Shown one piece after another: positions 16,640 through 24,481 of a DNA stretch of 40,396 nt. Positions within the stretch are counted from its first letter, which is position 1. Every line of letters starts with the position of its first letter. The DNA is from CBDUQI01 sp965369325 (GTDB lineage Bacteria > Pseudomonadota > Gammaproteobacteria > Steroidobacterales > JBCBZW01). A program made the position numbers and the translations under genes. Location of the stretch: contig CBDUQI010000026.1 of the NCBI GenBank assembly GCA_965369325.1, forward strand, positions 1-40,396. The letters run 5' to 3'. A model generated the notes under the pieces. It saw nothing but the letters and a program-made list of their open reading frames with translations, did no database searches and was not told where the DNA came from.

Positions 16640-19600
16640 ATGCTTGTTCAAATCGCGCAACGACTCATGGTCGGTGCGGCACTGGCGGTGTGTTGCCACG
16701 CCGCCGTTGCTGACCACCCCGAGCCGCTACCCTTCAGTTTCAGCACGAACAATTTCGACTATACCATCGTATTTGACCAGTCTAACCCGTACACCTGCGT
16801 AGACGATGAAGACCTGATCCCGGCCGGGGCAGATCGCAACTACTTTCCCTTTAATCAAGTGCTAAACGTCGCGGACGCGCTGGACAGCGACAACAACCCG
16901 GTGCCGGGGTTTCCGCCCGGTTATCGCGTGGCCTACGATGATCTTGATTTTCGTTCGCCTGACTTTGACGGCAACGAAGACGATGAGGTACAGATCTACG
17001 ATTGCGCTCCCGGCGGCGAGCACGACGACGAAGATTGCGACAACGGGCAGGCGCAAGGCTCACGCATTCGCTTGCCTGCCACCCGCTACTGCTCTGCATC
17101 CGAGCGCAGCCTGCGCCGGGTGACCGGGCATGAGATGTTCCACCACGTACAGTTTATGTACGACGGCGGCTATACCGCCTGGGGCAAAGTGCCTTACGAG
17201 GGCACGGCCAGAATGATGGAAGATCATATCTACGCCGACATTGATGGGGATTCGGGCGCTGCGTTCGTCAGTGAAAGCAACAAATACCTGGGCGCGCCCG
17301 ACATCGATTTTTGGGAGAGCTCATACCAGAGCGCGCTGGGCTGGAAGCATCTGGCCGAGCAGTACGGCACCATTGCCACCGAGCCCCAGATTGGCGTGAA
17401 TTTTGTCCGTCGATTCTGGGATAACCTGGATGCGACGGAAGACCCTGATGTGCCGGGCACCATCCAACAGACCCTCACTGACTTTGGCGCGCCGGAGGAT
17501 CTGCGCGAGTGGTTTGTAAACTTCACGATCGCAAACATCGCCAAAGAGTTCGACACCAGCGGGCTGGCGGATGCTGAGAAATACCAGTATCGCGATGAAG
17601 CGGATGGCAACGGTGTTAGCTTTGCTTCGGTCGCACGTCGAACCGATGGTTCGCAGATGATCCCTGGTGAGTTCTTCGGCTTGGAATTTGTAGAGCGATG
17701 GGGTGCGGACTACCTGGATGTTGGCGTCGAGAGCGCCTGTCTGCCGGGCGACATACTCGGCGTGAAGATGGACAAGGTTGACTTCATCGACTACGCCATC
17801 CTCCCGGTGACTGACGCTGGTGTGGTGCAACGTGTGTTCAAAGGCTCCAGCAAGACCTTTGGCGCGGCCTTTGTCCAGCGTAGCGGCCAGGATCGGATCG
17901 GCAGGTTGATCGCCGTGCTGACTGGTGGCGATACCAGCGAGTTGGTTGAGTACAGTTTTGATTGCGGTACGGGTGATCTGACAATCGTACAGCCGGATCA
18001 AATCTACCAGGTGTTTGTGGGTCCGTCCGACAGCCCCCGCCAGTTCATCGTGCGTACGGTGGTTAGCGGCCCGGCCAGTCTAGGCACGCCGACCGTGTTC
18101 GGTCTGTTGCCGGAAGACTTCCAGGTGTTTGTGGGCATGGACGGTAACCCGGACGATGAGGCCGAGGTGTTGTCCGGTGCTTACGTGCAGGGTGAGTATT
18201 GGCTCACGGTGCAGGCACCCGCTAAAGACAATGCGAATACATTTGATCTGCACGTGAACCTGGGTGGCGGTACGTTCTCTGATATCAGCACCGCTGCGGT
18301 CAGTTACGAAACTCGCATGCTGGATCAGATGTTGGTGATCGACCGCTCTGGCAGCATGGCCGATCCGGTCAACACTCCGAAAATTGATGCAGCTAAAAAC
18401 GCCGCGCGCCTGTTTGTGGATGTAACCGATGCCGATCTGGATAAAGTCGGTCTGGCCAGCTTCAGCACCAATGCCACGCTGGATGAGACGCTGGCCACGG
18501 CCAGCGCCGGGCACAAAAACGACGTCAAAGCCGCCATCAATGCACTAGTGCAGAGCGGTGCGACGTCGATTGGTGATGGCTTGCAAAGCGCCGTGACGCA
18601 GATTGGCGCTAACGGTTCAACTGAAGGCGAAGACTGGGTGGTGCTGTTAAGCGACGGCATGGAGAACGAGGTCCAGTTCTGGAACCAGGTGGAGAACACA
18701 GTGAAGAACGCCGGCGTGCGCGTGAATGCGATCGCGCTGGGCGCTGACGCGGATCAGGTGTTGCTGCAGGAAATTGCGATCGAAACTGGCGGCCAGTACT
18801 ACTACGTAGATGCCGGCACTGCCGGTGGGCGTGCCGCCAACCGTGCGGCCACGGTGGACGCGACGGCGAATCGGTTGGCGGATGTGTTCGCGGCTGCCAG
18901 CGAGCGCATCAAACAGCACCAGCGGTTTTGGGAGGCCTCGGGAGATCTGGTGCAGTCCGACGCCGTTCAGTTTGTCATCCCAATTGAGGGTGCGGGTATC
19001 GCCAGCGCACAGTTTGCATTCAACTGGGATGATGCTGCAGATAGCCTTGATGTGGTAGTCAACCGGCCGGATGGTTCTTTGGTTGTCGATGGCGTCGATG
19101 GCGCCAGCATTCTCACCGACGATACTCACACGGTGGTAAAAGTCGGTGACCTTACTGAAGGCGACTGGGTGGTGAAGCTCACCGCCGCCAGTGGTGACCC
19201 GGAGTACCTGGCGCTGTTGTCAGGCCATGATCAGCGCGGTGCGCGACTGGATGTGTACTTTGGGCAGTATCAGGAAGAGCTGGGCGCGGCGGTGTTCGAC
19301 GCCGACTTTATGCGAGGCCTGACGATGCCCATCGTGGCGACCGTGACCGATCGCGGTGGCATCGTGCTCGGCGCGGATGTGATGGCCAGCATTGAGCACC
19401 CGGACGGCACGGTGATTGATTTGCCGCTGTTCGATGACGGTGCGCATAATGATGGTGTGGCCAACGATGGCGTATACGCCAATGACTACACCCGTACTAC
19501 GCTCGCGAGTGAGACGGATCTGGCCGATGTTCCGGGGATTGGCACGCGCGGCAGTTATCCAGTATCCGTCCTTGCGAGCGGGCAGGACAACAAGGGCGAT

Positions 19601-21037
19601 GCCTATTCGCGTATCCGCAAAGGCGCATTTCAGATTTTCGAAACCATTCTGATTACGCCCAGCCTGCCCGATCCGGATACTGATAAAGACGGCATGCCGG
19701 ATCGCTACGAAGACCTGCACGAATGCCTAGACAGCCTGGTGGCCGACGACAAAGTCGACCCCGATGCCAACGGGCTGGATAATATTTCCGAATGGGATGC
19801 CGGCCTGGACCCTTGCGATACAGATACCGATGACGGTGGCGAAACCGATGTGTCGGAGCTGAATCGTGGCGCCAATCCGTTTGATCCGCGTGACGATGAA
19901 ATTGCGCGCATCATCGACGCCGAAGTGGTGGATTACCGCTATGAGCATCTGGAGCTTCTGGAAGGCACGTTGCTCCCAAACGCGAACTTGATTCGCTACC
20001 AGATCCGTCCTGGTTACAAGGACATTCGCGTGCTGAGGAGCACGAGTGCGAATGGACCGTTCGTGGAGGTGGCGGCGATCGCGCCAGCCGATGGCTTGTA
20101 TCATGATAATGACTTGATCAACGGCACCACCTACTACTATCGCCTGCAACCGCTGGGCGAGGGCGGCGTGGCCGCACAGGCCAGCCACGTGTTCGAAGGC
20201 ACACCCAACGCCGATCCAGTGCCGCCAATCGGGAGCGTGATTATCAACGGTGGTGACCGCACCACCACATCACTGAACGCCATCCTTTCCTTGGCTGCCT
20301 CTAGTGATACGGTGCGCATGCAGATTAGCGATACTGCGCAGTTTACGGGCGTGTGGCTGGGATTTGATCGCGGTGTCAACTGGACCTTGCAACCCGGACC
20401 GGACGGTTACGCACGGGTGTACGTCAAATTCCTGGACGCGGCGGGCAACGAGTCGCCCACCGTATACTTCGATGCGATAGCCGTTGTGTCGAGTAACGAT
20501 ATCGCCACGCTGAAGGGCAGCGCGGAACTGGAAGGCGCCACGGAGCACGGTGGCATTCTGGTACAGGTGGCGGGTCAGTCAGGCAATGCGCCAGAGTTTA
20601 CTGCCGGTTCCGGCGTGTACACGCTGGATGTGGGGCCGGGCACCTGGGATGTGCTGTACGCTTATCCGGGCTACCAGGATGTCGTGCTTGAAGATATCGC
20701 CGTGGTAGGGGGCGATCTGATTAACCTCCCGCTGGTGGTGTTGCCGATTATCGATGACGATGCGGACGGCGTTGCGGATATTGCTGATAACTGCCTGCTG
20801 CTGGCGAATGCCGATCAGTTGGACAGCAATGGCGATGGTTTTGGCAACGCCTGCGATCCGGATCTGAACAATGATCTGCTGGTCGACTTCCTGGACGTGC
20901 AGTTGCTGAAGAATGTGTTCTTTAGCGATGATGCGGACGCCGATTTTACCGGCGACGAGAAGGTCAACTTCGAAGACTTGCAGCGAATGAAGGCATTCTT
21001 CTTCGGTCCGCCCGGACCCTCTGCGATCGCACCGTAG
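16640..21037 (+). CDS. Large secreted protein: HExxH protease-like, VWA, thrombospondin-3 repeats, dockerin-like end
   Basis: The 1465-residue protein has a signal peptide (cleavage near AAVADHP). Residues about 120-330 carry HEMFHH (HExxH at 164-168) followed by VPYEGTARMMED, a layout like the MXAN_6640-type putative metalloproteases. A von Willebrand A domain spans about 560-760 with a full metal-ion site (DRSGSMA, GATSIGDGL, LSDGMEN). Acidic calcium repeats lie at about 1011-1090 (DPDTDKDGMPDRYED) and a thrombospondin type-3 repeat at about 1371-1405 (DNCLLLANADQLDSNGDGFG). The end has two dockerin-like F-hand segments (DLNNDLLVDFLDVQLLK and DFTGDEKVNFEDLQRMK). AGGAGAG precedes the ATG. 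Calcium-dependent extracellular proteolysis or adhesion is inferred. Confidence 0.83.
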   Translation: MLVQIAQRLMVGAALAVCCHAAVADHPEPLPFSFSTNNFDYTIVFDQSNPYTCVDDEDLIPAGADRNYFPFNQVLNVADALDSDNNPVPGFPPGYRVAYDDLDFRSPDFDGNEDDEVQIYDCAPGGEHDDEDCDNGQAQGSRIRLPATRYCSASERSLRRVTGHEMFHHVQFMYDGGYTAWGKVPYEGTARMMEDHIYADIDGDSGAAFVSESNKYLGAPDIDFWESSYQSALGWKHLAEQYGTIATEPQIGVNFVRRFWDNLDATEDPDVPGTIQQTLTDFGAPEDLREWFVNFTIANIAKEFDTSGLADAEKYQYRDEADGNGVSFASVARRTDGSQMIPGEFFGLEFVERWGADYLDVGVESACLPGDILGVKMDKVDFIDYAILPVTDAGVVQRVFKGSSKTFGAAFVQRSGQDRIGRLIAVLTGGDTSELVEYSFDCGTGDLTIVQPDQIYQVFVGPSDSPRQFIVRTVVSGPASLGTPTVFGLLPEDFQVFVGMDGNPDDEAEVLSGAYVQGEYWLTVQAPAKDNANTFDLHVNLGGGTFSDISTAAVSYETRMLDQMLVIDRSGSMADPVNTPKIDAAKNAARLFVDVTDADLDKVGLASFSTNATLDETLATASAGHKNDVKAAINALVQSGATSIGDGLQSAVTQIGANGSTEGEDWVVLLSDGMENEVQFWNQVENTVKNAGVRVNAIALGADADQVLLQEIAIETGGQYYYVDAGTAGGRAANRAATVDATANRLADVFAAASERIKQHQRFWEASGDLVQSDAVQFVIPIEGAGIASAQFAFNWDDAADSLDVVVNRPDGSLVVDGVDGASILTDDTHTVVKVGDLTEGDWVVKLTAASGDPEYLALLSGHDQRGARLDVYFGQYQEELGAAVFDADFMRGLTMPIVATVTDRGGIVLGADVMASIEHPDGTVIDLPLFDDGAHNDGVANDGVYANDYTRTTLASETDLADVPGIGTRGSYPVSVLASGQDNKGDAYSRIRKGAFQIFETILITPSLPDPDTDKDGMPDRYEDLHECLDSLVADDKVDPDANGLDNISEWDAGLDPCDTDTDDGGETDVSELNRGANPFDPRDDEIARIIDAEVVDYRYEHLELLEGTLLPNANLIRYQIRPGYKDIRVLRSTSANGPFVEVAAIAPADGLYHDNDLINGTTYYYRLQPLGEGGVAAQASHVFEGTPNADPVPPIGSVIINGGDRTTTSLNAILSLAASSDTVRMQISDTAQFTGVWLGFDRGVNWTLQPGPDGYARVYVKFLDAAGNESPTVYFDAIAVVSSNDIATLKGSAELEGATEHGGILVQVAGQSGNAPEFTAGSGVYTLDVGPGTWDVLYAYPGYQDVVLEDIAVVGGDLINLPLVVLPIIDDDADGVADIADNCLLLANADQLDSNGDGFGNACDPDLNNDLLVDFLDVQLLKNVFFSDDADADFTGDEKVNFEDLQRMKAFFFGPPGPSAIAP

Positions 21038-21050
21038 AGAGGACGGTTCA

Positions 21051-21076
21051 CCGGGGTCGCCCAACGGCGACCCCGG
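21051..21076. terminator. Strong hairpin between convergent genes
   Basis: An 11-bp perfect stem (CCGGGGTCGCC, 21051-21061, with 21066-21076) closes a CAAC loop 14 bases after the large secreted protein gene. The convergent anti-sigma-like gene ends at 21112. No T-run follows on either strand, so it may act together with Rho or as an RNA 3'-end stabiliser. Confidence 0.6.
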
Positions 21077-21111
21077 ATCATACAACAGTCGCCGCTTGGC
21101 GGCCCGAACGG

Positions 21112-21447
21112 CTAGTCCTCCAGCAATACAACGGCCGCGCTACTCAGACACGCGAGCACAACCATCCCAATCGCGCTGGAGTGGCTGGCTATCTGCGTGA
21201 GCCAGTCGCTGGAGTACTCGGGCAGATATGTCGGCAGATCCGCCAGTAGCGGCCCCGCCGAGAACAGCGCCATCAGGCAACCTCCCGCCCAAACCGACGA
21301 CATCCAAAGTGTGCGACGGCGCTGGCCTTGCCGGATATCGCTGATGACCCGGTCACTGAATCCGTCGTCCTGCACTTCGGGCGCGCGGAAGCGGGCGCGT
21401 AGCCAGGCATCGTCAACCAAATCCTCCAGATGATGATTGTCATCCAT
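21112..21447 (-). CDS. Small two-helix membrane protein, putative anti-sigma factor
   Basis: The 111-residue product has an acidic cytosolic N-terminus of about 50 residues (MDDNHHLEDLVDDAWLRARF) and two hydrophobic segments (VWAGGCLMALFSAGPLLA and IGMVVLACLSSAAVVLLED). It overlaps the end of the ECF sigma gene by eight bases, the typical place for an anti-sigma factor. The HxxxCxxC zinc motif of many anti-sigma factors is absent, so the role rests on context, size and topology rather than on a recognised domain. Confidence 0.65.
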   Translation of the reverse strand: MDDNHHLEDLVDDAWLRARFRAPEVQDDGFSDRVISDIRQGQRRRTLWMSSVWAGGCLMALFSAGPLLADLPTYLPEYSSDWLTQIASHSSAIGMVVLACLSSAAVVLLED

Positions 21448-22042
21448 TGGCCACCTCCTGCAAGTTGAATGTATTGCGAATTTTTAATTTGCTGCGACGT
21501 ATGTGCGATTTAATCGTCCCCACCGCCAGGCCGGTGATGGCGTGGATCTCGATATGCGTCATGCCGTAGCCGTAGCTCAGTATCATGACCCGACGTTGCG
21601 GCTCAGAGAGCACCGCGAGCAGTCGCGCTAGGTCCGGCGCGTCCTGGCAGTCCTGAGTGATCGCGGTGCCTGAGAGCAGTGTTTGCTGCCCGAACTGTTC
21701 CAGGATTTCCGATTGACGTTTGTGCTGGCGCGCCCATTGCAGAAACTGGCGATAGGCCACCTGCATCAGCCACCCCGCCAGCGAGCCACTAGCGTTGAAC
21801 GTGTGCAGTTTGTCCCAGGCCCGGACGAAACACTCCTGCGCCAGATCGTCAGCCAACGCTGGCTCTTTGCACAGCCTGCGCAAAAAACTGCGCACGGCGG
21901 ACTGGTGCCGCCGCACCAACTCGCCGAACGCGGCCGTATCGCGGTTGCTCAAGCAACGCCCGATAAGTTGCGCTTCATCCGCCCGCGTAAGCTTATCGGG
22001 TGTATTGACTCGAGCTATGATCGTTCGCCGGTGATTCGCCAC
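21440..22042 (-). CDS. ECF-family RNA polymerase sigma factor
   Basis: The 200-residue protein has region 2 (DDLAQECFVRAWDKLHTF, core-binding and -10 recognition) and region 4 (EPQRRVMILSYGYGMTHIEI, then GTIKSHIRRSKLKIR, the helix-turn-helix for the -35 element). It redirects RNA polymerase to a small regulon in response to a signal, probably one relayed by the membrane proteins encoded on either side. The start is GTG at 22042 with no clear ribosome binding site; it overlaps the upstream membrane protein gene by 28 bases, suggesting translational coupling. Confidence 0.85.
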   Translation of the reverse strand: MANHRRTIIARVNTPDKLTRADEAQLIGRCLSNRDTAAFGELVRRHQSAVRSFLRRLCKEPALADDLAQECFVRAWDKLHTFNASGSLAGWLMQVAYRQFLQWARQHKRQSEILEQFGQQTLLSGTAITQDCQDAPDLARLLAVLSEPQRRVMILSYGYGMTHIEIHAITGLAVGTIKSHIRRSKLKIRNTFNLQEVANG

Positions 22043-22377
22043 AGGAACAAGTGTGCAAGACCTACCATAAAGGGGAAAGCGGCAACGCCGATCAGCGGGC
22101 GAATGGCCTCGTCCTCGTCGATCATAAATGCCAGTGCCAAAAACGCGATAGCAATGGCTATCGAGACGACGCCGCGGCGCAGATCACGCATTTTCGGGTC
22201 GGCAGCATCCCCCAGGCTGGCGAGTAAATCGGGCGTTAGTTCATGGCCTTTTTCGATTGCAGCACGCAGCGTGGTTTGGATTTCCTGGCGCGCTCTAAAG
22301 CGAAACATGAGGCCGATGGAGACAGCGACCGCCAGCGAGATGAAAAAGGTGATGGGGATAAACAAGTCTTCCATCAT
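22015..22377 (-). CDS. DUF6249-like small membrane protein upstream of the sigma factor
   Basis: The 120-residue product has an N-terminal membrane helix (FIPITFFISLAVAVSIGLMF), a charged middle (RARQEIQTTLRAAIEKGHELTP, resembling DUF6249 proteins) and two more helices (GVVSIAIAIAFLALAFMI and IGVAAFPFMVGLAHLFLW). The frame extends upstream to 22473, but ATG 22377 has AGAGGG at proper spacing and matches the family length. Its 3' end overlaps the sigma gene, so the three genes 22377 to 21112 form one unit. Proteins of this kind often accompany ECF sigma factors; their function is not established. Confidence 0.72.
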   Translation of the reverse strand: MMEDLFIPITFFISLAVAVSIGLMFRFRARQEIQTTLRAAIEKGHELTPDLLASLGDAADPKMRDLRRGVVSIAIAIAFLALAFMIDEDEAIRPLIGVAAFPFMVGLAHLFLWRITGERS

Positions 22378-22466
22378 GATTGGCCCTCTAGGTGTAGGTG
22401 GTGAGGCAGTATTGCCCCGATTACTGGATAAGATGCGCCTCGGCGCAGGTTTAGATGCAGCATCAT

Positions 22467-22488
22467 TATTCAACTATAAGGTTGAATA
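22467..22488. promoter_or_regulatory. Inverted repeat, candidate ArsR operator 1
   Basis: TATTCAAC (22467-22474), six bases, then GTTGAATA (22481-22488) form a perfect 8-bp inverted repeat. The right arm overlaps a plausible -35 element (TTGAAT, 22482-22487). It lies 43 bases ahead of the ArsR-family gene. Confidence 0.65.
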
Positions 22489-22510
22489 TGTGTTCGCGAT
22501 CATTTAATAT
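22482..22510 (+). promoter_or_regulatory. Candidate promoter of the arsR-AHSA1-GST operon
   Basis: TTGAAT (22482-22487) and TAATAT (22505-22510) are 17 bases apart, each matching four of six consensus positions. Predicted initiation near 22517 would leave a leader of only about 14 bases. Both elements touch the inverted repeats, as expected of a repressible promoter. Confidence 0.45.
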
Positions 22511-22528
22511 TCAACTGACTGGTTTAAT
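22509..22528. promoter_or_regulatory. Inverted repeat, candidate ArsR operator 2
   Basis: ATTCAAC (22509-22515), six bases, then GTTTAAT (22522-22528) repeat the arms and spacer of operator 1 with one mismatch. The centres of the two sites are 41 bases apart, close to four helical turns. The site ends two bases before the ArsR start codon. Confidence 0.55.
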
Positions 22529-22530
22529 GA

Positions 22531-22851
22531 ATGAGCAGTATGGACGAGACCGATCTGGACCCCGTGTTCGCGGCGCTGGCCGACGCCACCCGCCGTGCGC
22601 TGGTGCATCAGCTGGCCAAAGGCGAGTCGACGATCAGCGAGCTGGCCGAACCGTTTGAGATGTCGTTGGCCGCGGTATCCAAGCACATTCGGGTATTAGA
22701 AAGTGCTGGGTTGGTTCGCCGGCGGGTCGATGGGCGCACGCACTACTGCTCGCTAAAACCGGAGCGACTGACCGGCGCGCTGGATTGGATCTCGATTTAT
22801 CGTAATTTCTGGAACAGTCGCCTGGATCAACTGGACAAGCTGGAGAGCTGA
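22531..22851 (+). CDS. ArsR/SmtB-family transcription repressor
   Basis: The 106-residue winged-helix protein opens with DPVFAALADATRRALVHQLAKGESTISELAEPF, here quoted in part: the pattern ALADATRRA followed by SELAEPFEMSLAAVSKHI is diagnostic for the ArsR subgroup that controls AHSA1 (SRPBCC) genes. No cysteine metal-site motif (CVC) is present, so it is not a classical arsenic or zinc sensor. It is first in an operon with the AHSA1 and GST genes (3 bases to the next start) and is probably autoregulated through the two inverted repeats in front of it. No ribosome binding site precedes the ATG; the leader may be very short. Confidence 0.87.
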   Translation: MSSMDETDLDPVFAALADATRRALVHQLAKGESTISELAEPFEMSLAAVSKHIRVLESAGLVRRRVDGRTHYCSLKPERLTGALDWISIYRNFWNSRLDQLDKLES

Positions 22852-22854
22852 ACA

Positions 22855-23298
22855 ATGTTGGAACTGAATATCGAGCGCGATATCGCGCTGCCTATTGATC
22901 GGGTATTTGCGGCGTGGACACAACCCGCGCTGCTTGGGCGCTGGTTCGCACCTGGGGAGGCCATGACCTGTAAGGCCGAGGCCGAAGTGCGGGTGGGCGG
23001 TGCCTACAAAATCACCATGCACGATCCCGATACTGGTGAGGACCACGTGGTGTTAGGTAAGTACACGGCAGTGGAGCCGAATGAACGACTGGCCTTTTCC
23101 TGGCGCTGGCAAAGCAGCGATGTCACCACGCAGGTGGAGGTGCGACTGGAATCATTGGGCGACACGACGCGGTTGCGATTGCGCCACACCGAATTTCCCG
23201 ATCAGACGTTATGCGACAAACACTCCATAGGGTGGAACGGATGCCTGTCCTCTCTTCAGTCGCGTACTAAATTACTACGAGCCGAGGAGGCAGTTTAA
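22855..23298 (+). CDS. SRPBCC/AHSA1-domain protein
   Basis: The 147-residue START-like fold protein has the AHSA1 pattern: PIDRVFAAWTQPALLGRWFAP near the start, VGGAYKITMHDPDTGE in the middle, and HSIGWNGCLSSLQ at the end. These proteins bind hydrophobic ligands in a deep pocket; the bacterial ArsR-linked members have no defined substrate. GGAGAG lies upstream of the ATG. The stop overlaps the next start (TAATG), so it is coupled to the GST gene. The C-terminal dozen residues after SLQ are unlike the usual family ending. Confidence 0.85.
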   Translation: MLELNIERDIALPIDRVFAAWTQPALLGRWFAPGEAMTCKAEAEVRVGGAYKITMHDPDTGEDHVVLGKYTAVEPNERLAFSWRWQSSDVTTQVEVRLESLGDTTRLRLRHTEFPDQTLCDKHSIGWNGCLSSLQSRTKLLRAEEAV

Positions 23299-23942
23299 TG
23301 CAACTTTACTACATTCCAATGTCCACTTATTCGCAAAAAGCGGTGATTGCGTTGCACGAAAAAGGTATCGAGTTTGAACCCAAATTCGTGAACCTTATGG
23401 ATGCAGACGCGAACGCTGCCTACCGTGAGCTGTACCCGGTCGGCAAAGTGCCGCTGCTGATTCCCAAGCCCGATTATATGGTGCCTGAATCAACCTCGAT
23501 CATTGAGTATCTGGAAGATCACTACCCGGATCAGGGCACGCAACTTATTCCGCGCGAGCGCCATGCGGCCCGCAAGGTGCGCTTTACCGATCGGATGGTT
23601 GATCTTTACATGCTCAATCACAGCGGCTTTCTGTTCTTCCAGAGCCGCAAACCCGAAGCTGAGCGCGACCACGATCGCGTGGCCGATGCCAAACGGCAGC
23701 TGGACATCGCCCTGGGGTATATGGACAAACAGCTTGCCGGGCAGCCCTGGGCTGGCGGCGAGGAATTCTCCATGGCCGATTGCGCGGCCTTGCCGGCGCT
23801 GGGGCTGGCCCGAGTGTCTCACCCGTTTGAGCAGTTCACCAATGTGGCGACGTACTTTGAGCGTGGCAGTGCTCGCCCGTCAGTAAAGAAGGCATTTGAT
23901 GAAGGGGCGCCGATGTTGGCGCAGTTCATGAGCGCCGCCTGA
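23298..23942 (+). CDS. Glutathione S-transferase family protein
   Basis: The 214-residue protein has a thioredoxin-like N-terminal domain (YIPMSTYSQKAVIALHEKGIEF, here shortened; cis-Pro in GKVPLLI; glutathione-binding PESTSIIEYLE) and an all-helical C-terminal domain with the N-capping motif FSMADCAALPAL. It conjugates or isomerises substrates with glutathione in the cytosol. A strong GAGGAGG lies eight bases before the ATG. Co-transcription with the AHSA1 and ArsR genes suggests a response to an electrophilic or hydrophobic compound; this is inference. Confidence 0.88.
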   Translation: MQLYYIPMSTYSQKAVIALHEKGIEFEPKFVNLMDADANAAYRELYPVGKVPLLIPKPDYMVPESTSIIEYLEDHYPDQGTQLIPRERHAARKVRFTDRMVDLYMLNHSGFLFFQSRKPEAERDHDRVADAKRQLDIALGYMDKQLAGQPWAGGEEFSMADCAALPALGLARVSHPFEQFTNVATYFERGSARPSVKKAFDEGAPMLAQFMSAA

Positions 23943-23963
23943 GTCACAGTGGATCCGGGAAGC

Positions 23964-24452
23964 TCACAGCAACAGGTCTTCCTCGATGGGGATGAACTGG
24001 TGAGCTTCTTGGATGAGAAATTCGGAGGTTAATGTCCGCACGCCATACACGTCGGCTTTGGTGTCGAAGCGCTGCTTAATTCGCCGTAGCAGCACATCAA
24101 AATCACCGTCCCCGGAGGCCAGTACCACCGTGTCACACTCGTTGGCGTGTTCGTAAACGTCCAGAGCAATGCCAACATCCCAATCGGCTTTGGTGGTGCC
24201 ATCCAGGCGGGTCAGCATGGGCTTCAGTTTTACCTCAAAACCAATTGCTCTCAGGATGTTCTGGAACTGCTGTTGTTTCTCATCGCCACGGTCGGTGGCA
24301 TAGGCGTAAGCGCCAGTCACCACGCGTCCGCGGGTCGCGCGCGCCCAGAATTTGTTGTAGTCGAAGTTGCGTTGATAAAATTGACGGCAGGTGTAGTAGA
24401 TGTTCTGCACATCCACAAAGATGCACACCCGTTCCAACGCGAGCTCTGCCAT
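23964..24452 (-). CDS. LabA/DUF88-like NYN-domain protein (putative RNase)
   Basis: The 162-residue protein is a single PIN-like NYN domain: VCIFVDVQNIYYT near the start supplies the first acidic residue and Asn, and ADWDVGIALD and VLASGDGDFDVLLRRI supply the remaining catalytic aspartates. NYN proteins are predicted metal-dependent ribonucleases. It follows the ybiT-like gene by 29 bases on the same strand and is probably co-transcribed, a link to translation that would suit an RNA-processing role. All acidic positions look intact. Confidence 0.83.
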   Translation of the reverse strand: MAELALERVCIFVDVQNIYYTCRQFYQRNFDYNKFWARATRGRVVTGAYAYATDRGDEKQQQFQNILRAIGFEVKLKPMLTRLDGTTKADWDVGIALDVYEHANECDTVVLASGDGDFDVLLRRIKQRFDTKADVYGVRTLTSEFLIQEAHQFIPIEEDLLL

Positions 24453-24481
24453 CGCCGCCTCAGCCCTGCTGCCGGCGCAAG

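Noticed and set aside
22855..23298. Possible frameshift near the end of the AHSA1 gene
   Set aside because: The ending after SLQ is unusual, but the frame closes exactly at the GST start as TAATG, with a strong ribosome binding site, so the reading is consistent.
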